This document shows, one piece after another, positions 8,122 to 13,124 of a stretch of 13,124 bases of DNA (the first letter of the stretch is position 1; every line of letters begins with the position of its first letter). Origin of the DNA: Spirogloea muscicola. Taxonomy: Eukaryota > Streptophyta > Zygnematophyceae > Spirogloeales > Spirogloeaceae. The translations under genes and the position numbers were made by a program. Below the pieces are notes generated by a model. The model worked only from the letters and a program-made list of their open reading frames with translations, was not told where the DNA came from and did not search any database. Location of the stretch: positions 196,568 to 209,691 of the forward strand of contig WELB01000062.1 in assembly GCA_009602725.1 (NCBI GenBank). The letters are read 5' to 3'.

Positions 8122-8781
8122 TGGGGAGCTCTATGTGATGGTTCTCGGCTGGACTTCCACAGCAACTGTGCCTTTGTACCCCTCCACGGAGTCCTCTTCC
8201 TTCTGCTGTCGACCGTATGCATGACCCTGCCTTCCAGGCACAGGCAAGGCCACCTATAGAGCGCCAGTGCTCGCAGCACTACACAGAAGATGACTGTAGT
8301 GGGGCGTGCTGACAGTCACATGGGCTGTTGCTACCCAGAATGGTGCAACCGACCGTGCGCAATGGTCTGAACAAGACCATGAACCGCGCCCCGCCTCTGC
8401 AGCCCCCTTAACTCTCTCGCAGGGTCGGCGATTCCTCGTGCACCACCGCTCCCTCCCAATCCCCACTTATTTCCAATCATGTCATTGGGACGTGCATACT
8501 CACGCCCTTCACAAGCACAGAGCCACGCCAGTCATCTCTCAGCCATTCTCCCTCTTTTCACGGCGCCGCTCGTCCCTTCCTTAGGGCGCAGATTCTTCCC
8601 CGTCATCCCAGAAAGTGCGCTGCAAAGCCCAAAATTTTATACCATCCAAGATGCAGTGGCAACCAGTTCAAAATCTGTAGGCCAGGGCGCGCCCGGACAT
8701 CCGTCCGACACATATTGAGAGCTCAGCGGGCCAGTAATTTGTGAGTAGCCCCTTTGACCGCCAAGAGCCTCGGCAGCTGTC

Positions 8782-11700
8782 TCAGCTTCCGTCATCGGTA
8801 CCATCCTCTTCAACTTCGCCATTGGCCACAGCCGACGACGCGCTCGCCGGCCCATCTCGCCTCTTAGCTCTGTCCTCTGCCCATTCAGCAGCCGCCGGCT
8901 TCATCGCCCCGGACTTTGCGCCCCCACTCTCCCTCTCTGGCTCCACCTCGTCCTCTTCCTCGTCCTCGCTGTACTCGCTCTCGTCATCGTCGTCGTCCTC
9001 CTCTCCCTCGCCTTCCTCCAGGCCAGCCTCCGCCTCATCCTCCTCACCATCCTCCAACAACCGGTCCTCCTCTGAGGTCGCTGCCACTGCTGCACGCGTC
9101 CCTGCCCGGCTTCGCTTCCCCACCTTCAGCTTGATGCTCACCTTCTTGTCGCAGCCCAGCCAAAAATCTGAGAGGCAGAACACCGTCAAGGTATACAGCC
9201 CCTCCTCTGGTGCCTGCACGTCGGCAAAGCACAATGATCATGAACCATGCAGCGACTGGAGCAGCAGTGTCCACCCCAGCACTTGAATGTACGAAGAGGA
9301 CGGTGGTCAACCCCCCACCTTCCTACCTGGAATTTGGTCATGACTAGGCGGGATCCGCCTCTGACGCGCTCCGTAGCGGCCTTGACCGCACTCAAAACCT
9401 CCGCATCCGACTTCCCTGCTCCCTCCTCCATCTCACCAATTGCTTTGGCGGCAGCAGAAATAGCAGCGCCCTCGTCCATGAAGGTTACCCGCTGCGAGAC
9501 CCAAACGCTGCAAGACCGCACCATGCCAAGTGCATCAGCTCTTGCACCCCACAATGACTGAGCTAGCCCAAACGCCTCCTTGACCATCCCCTTTAAACAG
9601 CCAGAGCAAAGTAGTCTCGCTTGCAATCTGTCCACAATCAAAATTGATGGATCATGACAAGGCTTGTGCACCTGTTCTGGCTTGTGTCAGCCAGGAGTAG
9701 CCAGAAGAGCTCCTCCTTGGGGTACGGAAAGTAGGGGCAGTGCGGGTAGCACTCTACGAGCCCACATGGCCGCTTAAGGTGAATCCACACCTTGAGAGTC
9801 GCAATGTCACCCTCCTGTAGGTTGCAAGAGAAGCATCAGCACCGAGAGACTTTCCCTGCGCAGTCGAGCTGCCAGCATCTTGCCGTCTCCTTGGTACAAG
9901 CTTGCTATACATGTACAATGGTGTGAGGCACAGTTGCCAATGGATCAGCAGCAACTGATGTACTCCTGTTACACTGTAGACCTTCACTTGAAACTTGCCG
10001 CACCTGAATGCCATCTTCCTCGCCCTCGGTGCCCACGAAAGCGTCCAGCGTGAGGATGGGCATCATGTCCAGCGTGGCCTCCACATCCCTGGCATCCGCC
10101 AGGGTCAAACCTCCTGCGCTTGTCAGGACCTCCTGCCGCTCCTCCACTGGCAGGTCCTTCAGCTCCTGGAACGTCCTAACCTTCTGCTCCGCTCAAGCAA
10201 ACACACATGCCAATGGAAGATGGTCACATGTAGCCCTGCTGAAATGCAACCAGAAACTCTGTCGCACAACCAACATGGGCTCCTCAATGAGCTCCTAGCA
10301 GATTGACAGGATGTGACACCAGCGTCTTCCCTAAGTAAGCTGACCTTGCGCCCAAGCTTCTTCACGACAGTCTCGTCAACGTGGGGCAACTGCAGGAAGG
10401 GGGCGATGCCCTCAGAGCCTCCGGCTCCTGCCTTCTCGGACGTCTTTCTAGCACTGAGCGGCACAGCCTGCAGAGCACAAGCACTCCGTACAGTGTCTAG
10501 CTCAGACATGTCATGGGAATGGCAGGCCCTATGTCATTGGAAGCAGTCACATCCAAAGCTCTGTCGCCTCAATGTAGGCAACAGAGGACCTGCCAGGAGC
10601 ACTAACAGGCGCTTGCTGCAAGCTCCAAAGGCGCACCTGCACTATGCTCTGCGACAGCTCCAGCACACCAAGTGCCGGCCTGAGCCACCCGAATGGGCTC
10701 ATGCGCGGCAGAACCGACATCTGCGCAGGCAAAGGGGCACAACATGCACAAAGAGTTATCCGCCACCTGATGACAGAGAGCAGGTACTTGACGCCAGAGA
10801 TGCGAGCAAGATGTGACTGCACCACTGGAGCAATCTGTACCTTCATGAGCTCCTCCAAGAGGCGGGGGCACAGCTTAAGCATCTGCTGGAAATCCGCCTG
10901 GAGGACCTTGGGGACATTGGCGCCCTCCCGTGTCAGCTGCGCCAGCATCAGCAGCTCCGCCTGCCATCCACGCCAACCCCAGCCCCCATTATTTTAGATT
11001 ACTAGCATCTTCCAAGAATGCTGAGGTGAAGCTGTAATTGCAAAGTGAGCTGCCAACTTGGCGCCTCATCTGGAAATATTGCGCATCGACCAGTACCGTT
11101 GTACGCGGTAAAAGCTGTGGGAGACCGCCGGACCTTGACGAGGGCAGAGTGTCGCTTCCAGAACTTGATGGTCTCCTGCTTGAGGTTCTTTGGATCCAGG
11201 TTGAGCTCGCTGCGCACGACTGTGAAGAGGCGAACAAGCGGCTCCTCGTCGCCCCGCCGGACAGGCATCTCCAGGAACTCAGCCGACTTGAGGAGCACAT
11301 CAAGCACCTTGCTGACGAGCCGCAGCAGAGCAGCAACACCATTAGCCCCTCAACTGAGACCCAAGAACTTGCTAGGCATGAGTTACAATAATCCATTGAG
11401 CAAACAGTCGAGCTGCGCCCACCTGGGCGCAAGCGAGGGCCTGATGAGGTGGTAGTAGTTGATCACAGTTTGCTGCATGATATTGTTGCCTGTGTACTTG
11501 GCAGACCGCGAGAGGAAGATGACCACGACGAGGAGCGGCGTCAGGATGCCGAGGCCCACGAGGCCCAGTAGCAGATATGCGCCCTGCATTGAGGAAGGAT
11601 ACGATAACCTTTGTCAGAGCGGACACAGGTTGCAAGTCGGCGTAACTGAACCCCTCTCAACCAGCCCCCAATCTCCAAATCGCAGGGTATTGAGAGCCAG

Positions 11701-13124
11701 AGCCAATACATGAGGCAATTTGTTGGACGGTGCGACACGCACAGGGTGACCCCTAGCGCTGCACCTAACGACGAGCAACCACTACAATCAGACAGCCACA
11801 ATAATAAGCAGAGGAGTGAAGCATCAGGCACGCCCCTGAGAATACTTCTGAGAGAGTGAAGAGTTTCCCCAGATCTGAGAGCACTGTAGTAACGCACCTG
11901 CCGGCCCTGGAAGTCCAGCATGAACTTGGGCAGCGCTATGCCGATGCTCACGCTCTGCAGGCCGTGCAGCCAAGCCAAGTTCCGTCAGGACTTCAGCAAC
12001 AGCTGCAGGCAGGGGTGCCGGCAGCGAGGACGTATTGCAGCTGGCAGAACACGACGATGAGAGCTGGGACAGGCCACGCGCCCATCGCACCTGCCGGCCG
12101 TCAGGGTGGCCGTACTTCTCCCAATTCTCCTTGGCCACCTTGTCTGTGAGGGCCTGGTACGCCTTGGAGATGAAGTCCACAAAGTACTTCTCCGCCGCTG
12201 CGTACGCAGGACAAGGCAACACAGCGAGGACCAGTTCTTCGGATCAGAGATGCTGGCCCAGTGGGAGGTTGACTAAGTAGAGGAGCAGGCACAGACTCAT
12301 ACTATCCGTCGGAGCTGCGGTTGCAAGATGCTGCAGTAGAGCGCCGTGCGTGAGCCCAAGTGGCATGTCTGGCTCGCACCGGGGTCCGGGTTCTTGTCGG
12401 GGTGGTACTGGCGCGACAGCTTGTAATAAGACTTCTTGATGTCTGAGTCCGACGCGCCGACCTCGAGGCCCAGGATGGAGTACGGCTCGAACGGTTGGAC
12501 CTGCCCCAGCGGCGGCCGTGGCGTATCAGCACTGCCGAGAACGTCCAATCTTGCAGCAAGTCGCTGACGTCACAGCCAGCACTCTTGGTGCAGAAGGAGC
12601 TCGCGCAGTCGCCAGCGTCGCTCTGTTGTGGGCAGCTACGGCGCTGGCGGCGGCGGCGGCTTGGACGAGGGCGACGCTCTGGGCGGGCAGGCAGGCCTCG
12701 TCGGGAGGCCCCACCGTGCCAAGCTGCAGGCGGGCAGGGCGCGGCTGCGGCGGCAGGCGTGGCGGCGGCGGCGGCGGACCTCCTTGGTGACGAGCGCGAT
12801 GTAGTACGTGAGCGCCGCCATGGTGGCCCACAGCACGATCAGCGTGACGTTGGCGGGCGACAGGAACCGCCCGACCTGCCGGGACCACGACGACCGGCGG
12901 CGGCGGCGGCGGCGGCGGGCGTCAGAGTCCAGCGCAAATGGCGGCAGCGCCACTTCAAGACGGCGGCGGCGGCGGCGACAGCGACGGCAATGGCGATGGC
13001 GGCGGCGGCAGCGGCGACGTACCCGAGCCGGCAGGGAGACCTGGTTCTTGGGCGCGCGGGTGCAGAGGGAGCAGGGACAGGCGAGGCTGCGCGCGCGCCC
13101 GCGGCGGCCGAGCGCCGCGGCGGC
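8782..13124 (-). CDS. SEC63: SEC63 / ERdj2, ER translocon J-domain protein; 14 exons, extreme 5' end outside window
   Basis: Subunit of the ER Sec61 translocation complex; its luminal J domain recruits BiP (Hsp70) to pull proteins into the ER. Exons on the minus strand: >13124-13023, 12875-12780, 12500-12380, 12197-12091, 11954-11898, 11583-11423, 11311-11134, 10960-10841, 10720-10637, 10467-10345, 10183-10004, 9814-9672, 9507-9327, 9213-8782. Every junction is GT-AG and phase-consistent, giving 694 residues plus TGA. In window numbering: CPCSLC cysteine motif (16-21), membrane segment in [20 protein letters not shown] (44-63), J domain about 70-136 with HPD at 99-101, membrane segment 162-185, SEC63 domain about 200-590 (with [66 protein letters not shown]), and an acidic tail ([17 protein letters not shown]). 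Length and block order match plant ERdj2 (about 690 aa). Only the first membrane segment and start codon are missing. Confidence 0.96.
11584..11897 (-). other. SEC63: SEC63 intron of 314 bp
   Basis: Longest SEC63 intron here: GTGCGT donor, AATGCAG acceptor, phase 0, between exons ending DFQGRQ and starting GAYLLLG. AT-richer than the exons. No RNA gene or repeat seen inside. Confidence 0.8.
12091..12500 (-). other. SEC63: SEC63 J domain
   Basis: Two exons (12500-12380 and 12197-12091), split in phase 1 inside the segment DPDPAAEKYF. The first gives [20 protein letters not shown], then [17 protein letters not shown]; the second gives [20 protein letters not shown] and [13 protein letters not shown]. 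The HPD tripeptide that stimulates Hsp70 ATPase is intact, as is the KYGHPDGRQ block typical of Sec63. The domain should be fully active. Confidence 0.97.
12876..13022 (-). other. SEC63: SEC63 first visible intron with (CGG)n tracts
   Basis: GTACGT donor and CCCGGCAG acceptor, phase 0. The 147-bp intron is filled with GCC/CGG triplet runs that stay open in some frames and mimic an Arg- or Ala-rich extension. Splicing it joins the CPCSLC cysteine motif and LPAR to [10 protein letters not shown], matching the plant ERdj2 order. Confidence 0.8.

Larger units (their letters stand above)
6652..8781. other. Intergenic region between convergent genes
   Basis: About 2.1 kb between the proposed stop of the bromodomain gene and the SEC63 stop. 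I find no convincing coding exon on either strand; the longer open frames (for example on the minus strand at 6420-7412) are Arg/Gly/Pro-rich and lack domains. It holds a C/T tract, an ambiguous base, a G10 run at about 6868, a tRNA-like B-box, two hairpins and a diverged direct repeat. No TGTAA poly(A) signal was spotted for either gene, so UTR ends are undefined. Confidence 0.6.

Noticed and set aside
8741-9286. Plus-strand Ser/Pro-rich 181-codon open frame
   Set aside because: Antisense of the SEC63 acidic tail; GAA/GAC-rich coding read backwards gives Ser-rich frames.
12526-12888. Alternative minus-strand frame through the SEC63 intron at 12779-12501
   Set aside because: Follows CGG/CGC repeats in a different frame from the Sec63 peptide; splicing restores the J-domain leader exactly.

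Overview
The window looks like nuclear DNA of a green alga, probably a trebouxiophyte (Chlorella/Coccomyxa-like) or related chlorophyte. Coding DNA is GC-rich with heavy GCN/GGN codon use and Ala/Gly/Pro/Ser low-complexity tracts. Genes are cut by many short GT-AG introns (about 90-480 bp) that are AT-richer than the exons. Both recognisable proteins resemble land-plant proteins more than animal or fungal ones. I see no bacterial operons, no ribosome-binding-site logic, no CRISPR array and no intact transposon.

Layout. (1) Plus strand, 1 to about 6651: a multi-exon gene, open at the left edge, for a large mostly disordered nuclear protein. In order it carries a basic patch, a degenerate GATA-like Cys4 finger built across an intron, a duplicated short REx(2)(M/L)A(K/Q)LE(R/K)EGG module, a long disordered exon, a motif containing ELNSSPRMPR, a winged-helix-like segment ending in HWxxLR...WRAVLDTRPK, an acidic/Ala/Pro-rich linker, and a BET-like bromodomain. 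Most junctions are phase-consistent, so most exons can be joined with confidence; the linker (about 5150-5980) and the C-terminus are not resolved. (2) 6652-8781: intergenic DNA between two convergent genes, with a roughly 100-nt C/T tract, a tRNA-like B-box, hairpins and a diverged direct repeat. (3) Minus strand, 13124 to 8782: SEC63 (plant ERdj2 type), the J-domain partner of the ER Sec61 translocon. Fourteen exons can be joined in frame for 694 residues; only the extreme N-terminus, with the first membrane segment, is missing.

The two genes are functionally unrelated: one is a chromatin/transcription factor candidate, the other an ER protein-import subunit. They are simply convergent neighbours. 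Two ambiguous bases (n at 5353 and 6791) sit in repetitive DNA, and the first coincides with an apparent reading-frame change, so local sequence error is likely. The least ordinary item is the domain combination in gene 1. All family assignments come from reading the sequence against remembered family consensus; no search was run.
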